A stretch of 64,000 nucleotides of DNA. It comes from Pirellula staleyi DSM 6068 (lineage in GTDB: Bacteria; Planctomycetota; Planctomycetia; Pirellulales; Pirellulaceae). The notes beneath the pieces are model-generated. The model was not told the origin of the DNA and ran no database searches. It saw only the letters and a program-made list of their open reading frames with translations. How positions within the stretch are numbered: position 1 is the first letter of the stretch; every line of letters begins with the position of its first letter. Location: positions 16,834-80,833 of the forward strand of contig CAMCMB010000024.1 of NCBI GenBank assembly GCA_945875845.1, given 5' to 3'. This document shows positions 45,678 to 54,428 of this stretch, in pieces. The position numbers and the translations under genes were made by a program.

Positions 45678-46748
45678 TCATCGTCGCACAAAATCTTGCA
45701 TGGATGCGTTGCGTGCGCCCAAAGAGTTCGTTTGCCGAGTTCCGGACATTGTTTCCATCAAATGCTTTTGATCCAAGTAGTTCATGACGGCCACTCGGAC
45801 GTCCACTGGCAGCGGAGCGAGCTTCACCAAATTGTAGGAGACGCCTTGCTGATAAACTAGCGACTCCAACCATTGCTTGGGAATGGACGGTTCATACATG
45901 TCCAGCTTGGCCCCGAGTTTATGGATGGGTGTAGGGAAATTGCGATGTTCGATCGATTTCGCAAAAGTCTTCGCAAACTGCTTCAAACTCTCTTGCTGCT
46001 TCACATAATTCGTGGCAACTCGCGCGGCATGCTCGTCGTACTCTTGATACACGGCGACCACAAATTGTTGTGTTGAGAGAACTCGCGGACGTTTTGCTCC
46101 CTCGTGCTCGAACCCCGCTGCTTCGATTGTAATGTCGAGCAAATCTGCCCGCCAAGACGCAGGGACTTCGAATACAACTCGGAATGGTCTTGCACCTTCC
46201 AATGTGCTTTGAGAGGACTGACGCACTTTGAAATAGACGCCTCTTCGTCGTTCCAAAGTCCCAGAGGCATTCACCATTTCGAGGGCTGGCTTCTTTGCGT
46301 AATGAACAGTCTCATTGTTGTTGTCATGATAATAAGCGTAACCTTGTGCGGAGCCAACTCCTGGATATCCACCCACGCCGCGTATGGCGGCTTCGCGAAC
46401 TCGATCTTGATTCATATTGACCTGGAGCGTTCCAAAGACATCCGATTGCATCTCGGTTCGCGGCGAAAAATCGGCAACTTGAACATCCTCATGCCGACTT
46501 ACGATGCGCACCGTGTACTCGGTGATAACCGCGGCAGCTCCTGGGGTGAACAGCGCAGAGACATCCAACTGCACGTCGACCATACGCGAGCCCGGCAATT
46601 GGTTCATTAAGCCAATCGTGTTGGTCTCGCGAGCAGGCGCCAACGGATTGACATCGAACGCAACTTGCCCCAATCCAATTGAGCTAGCCAACGTTGCAAT
46701 CACCAACAAGAAAATGTTCAATCGCACCAAAGAAATTAAAGTTTGCAT
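45678..46748 (-). CDS. Exported hypothetical protein
   Basis: A signal peptide (LNIFLLVIATLASSIGLGQ) is followed by a 330-residue protein with no motif I recognise. Internal features are a β-rich first half (VDVQLDVSALFTPGAAAVIT), a middle with PFRVVFEVPASWRADLLDIT, and a helical C-terminal part (YVKQQESLKQFAKTFAKSIE). There are no transmembrane segments beyond the signal, so it is likely periplasmic. It stands alone, converging on the tRNA region. Confidence 0.65.
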   Translation of the reverse strand: MQTLISLVRLNIFLLVIATLASSIGLGQVAFDVNPLAPARETNTIGLMNQLPGSRMVDVQLDVSALFTPGAAAVITEYTVRIVSRHEDVQVADFSPRTEMQSDVFGTLQVNMNQDRVREAAIRGVGGYPGVGSAQGYAYYHDNNNETVHYAKKPALEMVNASGTLERRRGVYFKVRQSSQSTLEGARPFRVVFEVPASWRADLLDITIEAAGFEHEGAKRPRVLSTQQFVVAVYQEYDEHAARVATNYVKQQESLKQFAKTFAKSIEHRNFPTPIHKLGAKLDMYEPSIPKQWLESLVYQQGVSYNLVKLAPLPVDVRVAVMNYLDQKHLMETMSGTRQTNSLGARNASMQDFVRR

Positions 46749-47013
46749 TTTGTGGACTCCTTGTCACGTATTCGATTTCAAGCTTCCGGGAACCTCAGCT
46801 TGCAATGAATACCCCCCTTTGTTTTGGATCTACGTTTCCGTCACGATCCTTGCACTGATGCAGTTGTTGAGAATGCTCCTAAGAGCAACCGCCGTTCCAT
46901 CCTGGAAAGAAGCATCCAAAAAGCCTTAAATAGATAATGCGGGGTTATGTATCTTTCCTAACCCGCAAGATCCGGCCCTGTTTGATTCCAATGCGTTGTA
47001 ATACTAACAATGC

Positions 47014-47784
47014 CTAAGTGTCAGGCAAGCAAGATCCGCGTGTGATCTTGATCTGCGAAAAGCTCGTGACGGTAAGCCCGGTAAACTTCGCAGATAGGGG
47101 AACATTGTTTGGCCGAATACTCGCTACCACTTGGAATCCTGCTTGCTGTGCAGCCACAAGTTCCTCGTAGATATCTGACACAAAAACAATCTCCTTGGGC
47201 GCAAATTGAGAATCGGTGGCAATCTTGGTGTAACTTGCCGACTCTCTTTTTCCGCCGATGGTCGTGTCGTAATGAGAGCTAAAAAAGGAGGACAAATCTC
47301 CCATCGCGGTATGCTTAAAAAACATCGTTTGGGCAAGGATACTTCCGGATGAGTAAATGCGGATATCGAGGCCAGCGTCCCTCCATTCCTGAAGCGCAGG
47401 AAGGACATCATTAAATAATTCCGCTTGAATCGTGCCTGTTTCAAAGCCCGATTGCCAAATCATTCCTTGCAATTGTTTCAGCCCGGTGGATTTGCTGTCT
47501 TTCGCCATGAGTTCATCAAGATGTTCGGCGAGTCGATCCATTCCGGTTGCCGAGTTCGTTTGCCAGCTTGAACCGAGCCAAGTGTCGGTGTCGCTGATAC
47601 TTGCATCGGCAGCCACCGTTCGAATCGCATCTTGAACGCGAGCCGAACTCCAGTTGTCTCGCAAGAACGGGCGCATCTCGCTTTTGGCAAACGGAAACAG
47701 CACATCGTAAACAAATCGGACATCCGAAACGGTCCCTTCGATATCCAAAAGGACGCACTTTGCTTGAAGTTCAGCGTTGGCCAT
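47014..47784 (-). CDS. mtnC: Acireductone synthase (enolase-phosphatase)
   Basis: HAD-type enzyme of the methionine salvage pathway; it enolises and dephosphorylates 2,3-diketo-5-methylthiopentyl-1-phosphate. Motifs: VLLDIEGTVSDVRFVYDVLF with the nucleophile Asp, IRIYSSGSILAQTMFF, and IVFVSDIYEELVAAQQAGF. At 256 residues the length is typical. The start at 47784 is chosen over longer in-frame sequence because it lies 13 bases after the mtnD stop and the domain begins there. Confidence 0.95.
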   Translation of the reverse strand: MANAELQAKCVLLDIEGTVSDVRFVYDVLFPFAKSEMRPFLRDNWSSARVQDAIRTVAADASISDTDTWLGSSWQTNSATGMDRLAEHLDELMAKDSKSTGLKQLQGMIWQSGFETGTIQAELFNDVLPALQEWRDAGLDIRIYSSGSILAQTMFFKHTAMGDLSSFFSSHYDTTIGGKRESASYTKIATDSQFAPKEIVFVSDIYEELVAAQQAGFQVVASIRPNNVPLSAKFTGLTVTSFSQIKITRGSCLPDT

Positions 47785-47797
47785 ATAAAATCCCCAA

Positions 47798-48379
47798 CTA
47801 CGACCGTACCATCGGTTCAATTCCACTCTTGGGCGGCAATTCCATTGGGCCAAAGCACATTGGGCTATATTCGCTGTGCACGCTTTCCTCGACATAATGA
47901 GGCGTCCATCCCGCGACATCTTCAAAAAAGCGAATGCAGCGAATGTGGCGATCGTCGCAGAGATTGAACCAATGCTTCATGCCGCAAGGCACGTTGATCA
48001 TGTCGCCGCTTTCGACGGTGACGCCAAATACCGGTCCGTTGTCGGGATGAATGTGAAAGATCCCTTTCCCGGAAACCGTAAAACGCACTTCGTCCTCATG
48101 ATGGACATGCTCCCTGTTAAATTTTTGGAGCATCGCATCCAAATTGGGAGTGTCTGCGTGAACGTTGATCACGTCCGCCGTAACATAGCCTCCCATTTTC
48201 TTGACTTGATCGATTTCACTCGCGTATTCGTCGAGAATTTCTTGGTCTGTCGGCGAATTTTTGAGACGGCCGGCCACCTGCCATTGTTCAAACCAAATTC
48301 CGAAAGGTTTAAGAAAATCCCGCATTTCATTGGGATCGCCGATGGTTCTTTGTTGCGAAGGGATGAAAATACTTGCCAT
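47798..48379 (-). CDS. mtnD: Acireductone dioxygenase
   Basis: Cupin enzyme that converts acireductone and O2 to the keto acid precursor of methionine (Fe form) or an off-pathway product (Ni form). The metal ligands are in REHVHHEDEVRFTVSG, with HWFNL downstream. At 193 residues (ATG 48379, MASIFIPSQQ) it matches the family. It is upstream of mtnC on the same strand, so the two consecutive steps are co-transcribed. Which metal it uses cannot be read from the sequence. Confidence 0.96.
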   Translation of the reverse strand: MASIFIPSQQRTIGDPNEMRDFLKPFGIWFEQWQVAGRLKNSPTDQEILDEYASEIDQVKKMGGYVTADVINVHADTPNLDAMLQKFNREHVHHEDEVRFTVSGKGIFHIHPDNGPVFGVTVESGDMINVPCGMKHWFNLCDDRHIRCIRFFEDVAGWTPHYVEESVHSEYSPMCFGPMELPPKSGIEPMVRS

Positions 48380-48617
48380 GAAAAACACCTTTGGAACGAA
48401 TGGTTTTGAAGCCAATTCTGACGATGGAGGACGAAAGAGGCTGTAAAATGATATCGAGGTCGAACGCCCGACGCTAGCAGCCTCGGACCATTGGCCAAAG
48501 AAGGAGCGTAGTTTACACTATTGAATTGAATTGAAATGGTTTGAAACCTGCGTCCTGATTTTCAAGCGAGCGTTGATTTTCAACGTCTTCCCACCTCTAA
48601 ACCCCGGAGTAAACCAA

Positions 48618-49247
48618 ATGGCTTTTACCTTGCCACCACTTCCCTACGCATTCAACGCTATGGAGCCACACATTGATGCAATGACCATGGAAATCCACCA
48701 TGGCAAACATCATCAGGCCTACATCACGAACTTAAATAAGGCGATTGAGGGGACTCCGCTTGAGTCCAAAACCATTGAAGAAATCGTCAAGGACCTGAGC
48801 GCCGTTCCAGAGGACAAAAGAACCGCGGTTCGCAACAACGGTGGCGGGCATATCAACCATTCCTTTTTCTGGCAAGTTATCGGTTGGAACGCGGGTGGCA
48901 AGCCAAGCGGAGGATTGCTCGCAGATATCTTTACGTCCTTCGGCGACTGGGACACATTCAAGGAAAAATTTGCCGCCGCTGGCACAACGCGATTCGGCAG
49001 TGGATGGGCATGGCTTGTGTTTAACAACGGAAAACTGGAGATTGGTTCGACGGCCAATCAAGACACTCCGCTGATGGGCAAGGCGATAGCTGGCATCGAA
49101 GGAATCCCACTTCTCGCTCTCGACGTTTGGGAACACGCTTATTATTTGAAGTACCAAAACCGCCGTCCCGATTACATTGCGGCTTTTTGGAACGTTGTCA
49201 ATTGGAACGAAGTTACCAAGCGGTATGAAGCTGCCAAGAAAGTTTAG
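48618..49247 (+). CDS. sodA: Superoxide dismutase, Mn-type
   Basis: Dismutates superoxide. Fe/Mn family motifs: [36 protein letters not shown] and [19 protein letters not shown] hold the four metal ligands. [10 protein letters not shown] and the glutamine in ANQDTPLM favour manganese over iron. The start at 48618 (GGAGTAAACCAA just upstream) gives 209 residues and no signal peptide, so it is cytoplasmic. Confidence 0.95.
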   Translation: MAFTLPPLPYAFNAMEPHIDAMTMEIHHGKHHQAYITNLNKAIEGTPLESKTIEEIVKDLSAVPEDKRTAVRNNGGGHINHSFFWQVIGWNAGGKPSGGLLADIFTSFGDWDTFKEKFAAAGTTRFGSGWAWLVFNNGKLEIGSTANQDTPLMGKAIAGIEGIPLLALDVWEHAYYLKYQNRRPDYIAAFWNVVNWNEVTKRYEAAKKV

Positions 49248-49274
49248 GTTAGCTCGGAACCTGTAATTTTAATT

Positions 49275-49469
49275 GGTAACCCGACGAGTAAGCGAGGCGC
49301 CGGCTGCAACTCCACGCTTACCGGCTTGCTGCTTTGATGGTACGACTTTGATGGTACGACGGACTTCCAAGTCCGTCGAATTCTCCATTGACGGACTTGG
49401 AAGTCCGTCGTACTGCCCTTACCCAATAACGACTTCACTAAAGCAACAAGCCGCAACGCGTCGGTTTCC
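49275..49469. repeat. MITE-like element, copy 5, with full ends
   Basis: Starts GGTAACCCGACG and ends GCGTCGGTTTCC, with CAACAAGCCGC just inside the right end. The left arm is interrupted by ~26 extra bases between GGTAACCCGACG and CGCTTACCGGCTTGCTGC. Two hairpins of the GACGGACTTCCAAGTCCGTC type lie between. It begins about 28 bases after the sodA stop. Confidence 0.75.
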
Positions 49470-49548
49470 GAACTGCCGCAAAAAAGTGGGCCATCTAAAA
49501 AATCACAGCCTCTCCGCGTGACGTGTTTGTCAGAAATGATCTCCCACA

Positions 49549-49986
49549 ATGGAAATGGATCCCAACGAAATCGCCCCGTGGTATTCGAGCGGTCTCTCGT
49601 TTGAATGCACGCAGTGCGGCAACTGTTGCAGCGGACCTGGAGCAGGTTACGTTTGGGTCAACGAACAAGAGGTTCTATCCCTCGCCAAGACGATGGGAAT
49701 GTCCGATCGATTAGACGAATTCGAGCGCAAGTTCACGCGGCGTGTTGGGGCCCGTGTCAGTCTCGTCGAGTACTCGGATGGCGACTGCATCTTTCTCGAT
49801 CCGAAATCGAGAACTTGTTCGGTCTATGAATCTCGACCCGTCCAATGCCGAACTTGGCCGTTTTGGAAGAGCACAGTAAACACGCCAAAGGACTGGGCCA
49901 AGGCAGGCAAGGGTTGCCCAGGTTGCAATCAAGGCAAACTGTACTCGCTCGAAGAGATCCAAGTTGCGTTGAATAGGGACGAGTGA
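49549..49986 (+). CDS. YkgJ-type cysteine-cluster protein
   Basis: The N-terminal CxxCxxCC cluster is ECTQCGNCCSGPG; a second cysteine set follows in SRTCSVYESRPVQCRTWPFW and GKGCPGCNQG. This is the YkgJ/CxxCxxCC family, thought to bind a metal or Fe-S cluster; the role is unknown, though a link to flagellin lysine methylation (FliB) is known for some members. 145 residues, cytoplasmic. It converges on the ABC permease gene. Confidence 0.88.
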   Translation: MEMDPNEIAPWYSSGLSFECTQCGNCCSGPGAGYVWVNEQEVLSLAKTMGMSDRLDEFERKFTRRVGARVSLVEYSDGDCIFLDPKSRTCSVYESRPVQCRTWPFWKSTVNTPKDWAKAGKGCPGCNQGKLYSLEEIQVALNRDE

Positions 49987-49993
49987 CGCGACC

Positions 49994-50791
49994 TCACTTC
50001 TCACTTTCAAATCCCGTCGTCCTAGTCCAGCGTCTAAGCACGGTTGCGCCCATCAGGTTAACGAGAGCGAAAAGCAAAATCCCCAAAGCCGTACATGCCA
50101 TCAAAGCAGCCATCAATTCAGCGGTCTTGAGCTGAGCTTGTCGAGCCGTCATGATCGTCCCCAGCCCATCGTATTCCCCGCTATTTCCCACGAAAAATTC
50201 CGCGACAATTGCCCCAATCACGGACAACCCAGAACTGATTCGCAAACCGAGAATGAGTTGCGAAACCGCCGCCGGGATGCGCAGTTTGGTCAACATCTGC
50301 CAACGTGTGGCCGACTGCATGCGAAAGAGATCTCGCAAGTTTTCGTTCACAGACAGTAAGCCACTCGTTACGTTGGAGATAACGGGAAAGATGCTAATAA
50401 TAACCGCGACCAAAACAATCGTTCGAAAGTTGTAACCAGACCAAATGATGAGCAGTGGAGCAATTGCCACGATAGGGACCGTTTGCAAAAAGATCACGTA
50501 GGGATAAAGCGCAATCCGCATTGTAGCCGACTGGCTAAAAAGCACTGCGATCAAGCTTCCAAACACGGCACTGCATAACAATCCGGCCGACGCGGCTTGC
50601 AAAGTAACCCAACTTGCTCGCAACAGAATCCAACGTTCCACCCAGAGAGCGTTTATCACTGAGAGTGGACTTGGTAAAATGATTTTTGGTATGTCGAACC
50701 ATTGAACGACCAAGTGCCAAACAAGTCCGAAGACCAGAAATAGCCCCACGGGAGCAGTATACGTGCCGCATTGCCGAATCCAGGATTTCAT
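49994..50791 (-). CDS. ABC transporter permease, SsuC/TauC type
   Basis: About six transmembrane segments with the BPD_transp_1 loop near the C-terminal half (GLRISSGLSVIGAIVAEFF, then GEYDGLGTIMTARQAQLKT), characteristic of the nitrate/sulfonate/taurine-type permeases. The ATG at 50791 overlaps the ATPase stop (ATGA); an in-frame GTG at 50800 is possible. It pairs with the ATPase gene upstream; no substrate-binding protein is adjacent. Confidence 0.9.
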   Translation of the reverse strand: MKSWIRQCGTYTAPVGLFLVFGLVWHLVVQWFDIPKIILPSPLSVINALWVERWILLRASWVTLQAASAGLLCSAVFGSLIAVLFSQSATMRIALYPYVIFLQTVPIVAIAPLLIIWSGYNFRTIVLVAVIISIFPVISNVTSGLLSVNENLRDLFRMQSATRWQMLTKLRIPAAVSQLILGLRISSGLSVIGAIVAEFFVGNSGEYDGLGTIMTARQAQLKTAELMAALMACTALGILLFALVNLMGATVLRRWTRTTGFESEK

Positions 50792-51612
50792 GAATGACAC
50801 CTCGAGAGCGATTCTGAAACCACACCGTAATACGCGGCGAACTCACTGGAACTGCGGATCTTGGATTCCCGAGGAAAGGGTAGGGGCACTTTCAAACATT
50901 CTGCAATTCGCCCATGGCTCATGACGGCAATCTCATCGCTTAAGTAGATCGCTTCGGCAATGTTGTGAGTCACAAAGAGCATAGTGCATTTTTGTTCGGT
51001 CGAGATCGCAAGCAACAAATCATTTAACTTCGATCGCAGCATATCATCGAGAGCAGCGAAAGGCTCGTCCAACAAAAGAATCTTTGGGGTTGTTGACATG
51101 GCCCTTGCGATCGAAGCTCGCATCTTCATCCCGCCGGAAAGCTGTGATGGCAGCTTGTGCCAATCCGAAGACTTGAACCCCACGACTTGCAGTAAATGTT
51201 CGATGAGTTCACGCTTCTCATTGAGCTTGCTCAAACCTCGGATTTCGAGTGGAAGCATGACGTTGTGCCAAACCGTTCGCCAAGGCAGCAACGCAGGTTC
51301 CTGGAAAACAAACGAGATCTCATCGCGAGTCGCGTTTGGCATTGTCTTGGAGATGAGTTGCCCGCGGATTTCCGTCCGACCGGAGTCAGCGTCGATCAAG
51401 CCCGCGATGACCCGTAGCAGCGTGCTCTTGCCACAACCGCTTGGCCCCAAAAGGGAAACGATCTGCCCGGACATAACTCGCAACGACAGGTCGTTCAATA
51501 CACGTTGCGAAATGCCACGCGTTTGAAAATCCAAAACAACATTGGAACAGGAAATAAACGCCGCGGGCGACTGGGTAGCCGAATCGTTTTCGGTCGAGAG
51601 CAAGCTCCCCAT
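50788..51612 (-). CDS. ABC transporter ATP-binding protein, SsuB/TauB type
   Basis: Walker A LLGPSGCGKSTLLRVIAGL, Q-loop FVFQEPALLPWRTVWHNVML, signature LPSQLSGGMKMRASIARAM, Walker B ILLLDEPFAALDDMLRSKL, and His switch FVTHNIAEAIYLSD. The PALLPWRTV wording marks the nitrate/sulfonate/taurine group. Its ATG overlaps the stop of the pterin dehydratase gene. Substrate unknown. Confidence 0.93.
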   Translation of the reverse strand: MGSLLSTENDSATQSPAAFISCSNVVLDFQTRGISQRVLNDLSLRVMSGQIVSLLGPSGCGKSTLLRVIAGLIDADSGRTEIRGQLISKTMPNATRDEISFVFQEPALLPWRTVWHNVMLPLEIRGLSKLNEKRELIEHLLQVVGFKSSDWHKLPSQLSGGMKMRASIARAMSTTPKILLLDEPFAALDDMLRSKLNDLLLAISTEQKCTMLFVTHNIAEAIYLSDEIAVMSHGRIAECLKVPLPFPRESKIRSSSEFAAYYGVVSESLSRCHS

Positions 51613-52007
51613 CAGTGCGAATTCCCCGTGTCGGAGTCCTTCGCCTTGGGAAAGTGCTCCCTAATCAGAGCGTCAATTTTGGCCGCTAAGATGAAGTCGT
51701 TTTCGCTGAGACCTCCGATTGCATGAGTCGTAAGGGCAATCACCAAATTGCGGTACCCCGTCAAATGAAAATCGGGATGGTGGGCTTCCTCCTCGGCCAA
51801 GTCGCCTATCTTGGTCAAACACAGGACCGCTTGCACGAAGTTCTTCAAGATCAAGCTTCGCGAGATCACCTTGCCATCCGAACTAAGTTTCCAATTCGAC
51901 AGAATTTGCAATTGCCCATTGGAATGTTCAAGCGAACACGGATCCACTCCTCCCTCGCAAGCAGAGCATTTTCGGGAAACAAGTTGATCTGCAGGTAAAA
52001 TTTGCAT
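51612..52007 (-). CDS. phhB: Pterin-4a-carbinolamine dehydratase
   Basis: The C-terminal ~90 residues match the family: LAEEEAHHPDFHLTGYRNLV then IALTTHAIGGLSENDFILAA, with the His-His and later His of the active site. The enzyme recycles tetrahydrobiopterin 4a-carbinolamine, or acts in molybdopterin-related roles. The ~20-residue N-terminal extension (CSACEGGVDPCS) is common in bacterial forms. It is the first gene of an operon with the ABC ATPase and permease. No phenylalanine hydroxylase is in view. Confidence 0.92.
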   Translation of the reverse strand: MQILPADQLVSRKCSACEGGVDPCSLEHSNGQLQILSNWKLSSDGKVISRSLILKNFVQAVLCLTKIGDLAEEEAHHPDFHLTGYRNLVIALTTHAIGGLSENDFILAAKIDALIREHFPKAKDSDTGNSH

Positions 52008-52159
52008 AGAGGTTTTGCTCCATCTTGGGCGGTTCGTGAGGTCTGAAAAGTATACTTAGTAAAGTCAGGATAAGTCCCGGTTCGTGGTCGACAGTTTAAC
52101 GAATTGCTCAACTTACCCAACGAATATTTCGCTATCGCTGACGATTAGGACAACTTAAC

Positions 52160-52345
52160 TTGATTGTTTTGCGAATTCCAAATCGAATAGAACGGTATCG
52201 CATTTGCCTTTGCGGGGCCTTGCTTGGGTATTTTCTAGGCGTGTCAACTTCGAACGTCGCCAACGCGATCGATTGGGCCAAACGGGACAAAGAGTTTACG
52301 GAACGAATCCTCCCGACTGTGAAGACGCTGGCCCGTTGCGTCGTA
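52160..52345 (+). pseudogene. Truncated 5' end of an exported protein gene
   Basis: From a TTG at 52160 the frame encodes a signal peptide (ICLCGALLGYFLGVSTSNVA, then NAIDW) and KRDKEFTERILPTVKTLARC. It then runs into sequence antisense to the transposase remnant. The ERILPTVKTLARC wording resembles the lead-in to a planctomycete cytochrome motif, but the CxxCH is missing. I read it as a gene cut by the IS insertion; the rest is not found on the far side. Confidence 0.4.
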
Positions 52346-52358
52346 TTTTCTTTGAGTT

Positions 52359-53243
52359 CTACTGTGGATGAAATGCCTTCATTTGGAATTGATTTACTAG
52401 GCTTTGAATCAGGCCAGCCAAGGCGGCTGAAAGCCCCTTCAAACTGGCCATTAAGCGCATTGAACTTGATGCTCGAAGGATGTTCCAGCCAGCGACCTTA
52501 AGTAGTAGCGATTGGAACACAGAGGCTTTTCCTCGCACTCGAAGCCGCCCAAGTCCTGTAACCCGTTTCAACAAGCTGTTGGTTGATTCGATTCCGCTAC
52601 GCTGACGGTACTTCACTTTGAAGTCATCGGTCTCTTGCTCTTTGCGTCGCTGGCTCATTCGGAGCGGTTTTGCGTGGAGCGTTACAATCATCCAACCACA
52701 CGCGTAACGCACTGGACATTTGGATCGCAACGCACAGTTCTCGCAAGTCTCCGGAAAGTGGAGTATCTCCATCTTCCCAATGCAATGGTGGTAGTGCGAC
52801 CGATGAGGCGTTAGACCCGCCGGGCAGGAAGTGATGAACGGATGAATATGCTTCTTGCCATAGCCGTCGGTTACTTCTCGTTCTTCGAACGGAAAGTCTG
52901 TCTCGATGAAAACTTCGCCTGAAGCCTTTTGTTCAGAGCACATCCCAGGAACTGGGGCAGCAAGCTCACCACCAAACATCTTGCATCGACAGAAATTGTC
53001 ATCGCTCCCGTACGCGGTATCCGCGACCATTTCCTTCGGTAGTAGATCGTTTTGATGAAGGTCGTTGAGCACCTTCTTCATGGCTTCCGAGTCACTTTGA
53101 TGCGCTTGCTCGGGGATTGCCGAGACGATCAATTGAGTCTCGTTATCTGGACTGTAAGTTTCCGAAACGCGTAAAAGAGCGATTGCACCGTTGCCACAAG
53201 CACTGACAAGGTGAAGAATCAGGCTTCGCGTCTTGCGAAGCAT
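52359..53243 (-). pseudogene. DDE transposase remnant (IS1182-like), C-terminal part
   Basis: 294 residues matching the C-terminal part of an IS1182/IS5-like DDE transposase: VADTAYGSDDNFCRCKMF, the cysteine-rich CENCALRSKCPV, and GIESTNSLLKRVTGLGRLRV then AGWNILRASS. The N-terminal ~200 residues with the first catalytic Asp are missing, so it is probably inactive. Terminal inverted repeats were not identified. It overlaps the broken end of the gene at 52160. Confidence 0.75.
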
Positions 53244-53560
53244 CGAATTGAAGATCAGGATTAATGGTGGACAAGCGGGACGCTATCCCGTAAGTCAAGT
53301 CTCTCTGCGAAGGTAGTTACTTCCCAGCGAGGCGATTTTCTAAAACTGACGCCGCCTCATCCACTCTAGTCACAACCAGCCAATCTTGCGATCAACCAAT
53401 TGCTACCACACCAGCTAATCTTGGTAAACTGGCTGGTTCTACGTTGCGATTCACACTCGCGCGTCGCATTTTGTAATACGATAATAGGCCGCGAGGAAAG
53501 CAACAACCAAGTGTGAATCGATCCTGCGACTTACAAAACCATTCGAGCTGATGGACGGAT
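53244..53560. other. Intergenic, possible IS remains
   Basis: No coding sequence. Short repeated motifs (CCAGCCAATCTTGCGATCAA and CCAGCTAATCTTGG) near 53377-53435 are the only visible structure; they resemble the CAACCTGCTAATCCTGG motifs near 55963-55995. Confidence 0.4.
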
Positions 53561-54385
53561 ATGGACTTTTCCTTTGACGACGCGATGAGAGTTGCAATTC
53601 AGGCTGCGGAGGCGGCTGGACACATTCTTTGCAACATGCTTGAAACAGCCCATGCCCGAGAGAAGGCACCCAAGGATTTAGTAACGGATGCAGACCTTGC
53701 TGCCCAGAATGCAATCCAAGGTCTGATCCAAAAGGCCTTTCCAACGCATCGCTTTCTAGGAGAGGAAACTGCAGTCGAACTTAGCGAAAAGGATTTATTG
53801 CTTACCGATGAGTGGCGTTGGGTGGTTGATCCATTAGACGGGACGGTCAACTATGTTCATCAGATGCCGAACTTCGCGGTTTCGATTGCACTGATGCGAG
53901 GAGATGACACAATTCTCGGAGTGGTCTTTGATCCGATGGCATGTGAGATGTATGCTGCGATCCAAGGACGGGGCGCGACCGTCAACGGTAGGCCGATGCA
54001 TGTCAGTTCGTGCATGCGCCTCGACCAGGCATTGGTGGCGGCCAGCTTTCCACCGCAGGTGCAGCGAGATTGGGTAGAAGTCGATCAGTTTATCGAGGTA
54101 CTGGTTCGCAGTCAGAGCGTTCGCCGCCTCGGTTCCGCAGCGTTGAATCTATGTTACGTCGGTCGCGGGCGGCTTGACGCCTATTGGGCGAACCATCTAA
54201 AGCCTTGGGACATCGCTGCTGGTGGACTCATTGCGGTGGAGTCGGGTGCGGAGATTTGCAAACAAAATGGACAAGCCTTTAATCCGTGGCTGGGAGAATT
54301 GCTCGCCTGCTCGTCGGCGTCGCTCCGAAACGAGATTCAAGAATGCTTTCGCGACGTAGAAAAGAGAAGGGGCGGAGTCCCGTGA
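53561..54385 (+). CDS. Inositol monophosphatase family protein
   Basis: Li+-sensitive phosphatase fold with both signatures: VVDPLDGTVNYVHQMPNFAV (metal-binding Asp pair) and the C-terminal LKPWDIAAGGLIAVESGAEI, plus the Glu in FLGEETAV. Members hydrolyse inositol-1-phosphate, fructose-1,6-bisphosphate or related compounds; the exact substrate is not clear. 274 residues, cytoplasmic. It ends 43 bases before the convergent TlpA-like gene. Confidence 0.93.
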   Translation: MDFSFDDAMRVAIQAAEAAGHILCNMLETAHAREKAPKDLVTDADLAAQNAIQGLIQKAFPTHRFLGEETAVELSEKDLLLTDEWRWVVDPLDGTVNYVHQMPNFAVSIALMRGDDTILGVVFDPMACEMYAAIQGRGATVNGRPMHVSSCMRLDQALVAASFPPQVQRDWVEVDQFIEVLVRSQSVRRLGSAALNLCYVGRGRLDAYWANHLKPWDIAAGGLIAVESGAEICKQNGQAFNPWLGELLACSSASLRNEIQECFRDVEKRRGGVP

Positions 54386-54428
54386 AGCACACCATCGGCA
54401 AACCGCTCGAAATCCGCCCGCTCACCAC

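Noticed and set aside
45504..45860. Plus-strand frame of 118 residues next to the tRNA
   Set aside because: It overlaps the exported hypothetical gene on the other strand and has no domain features.
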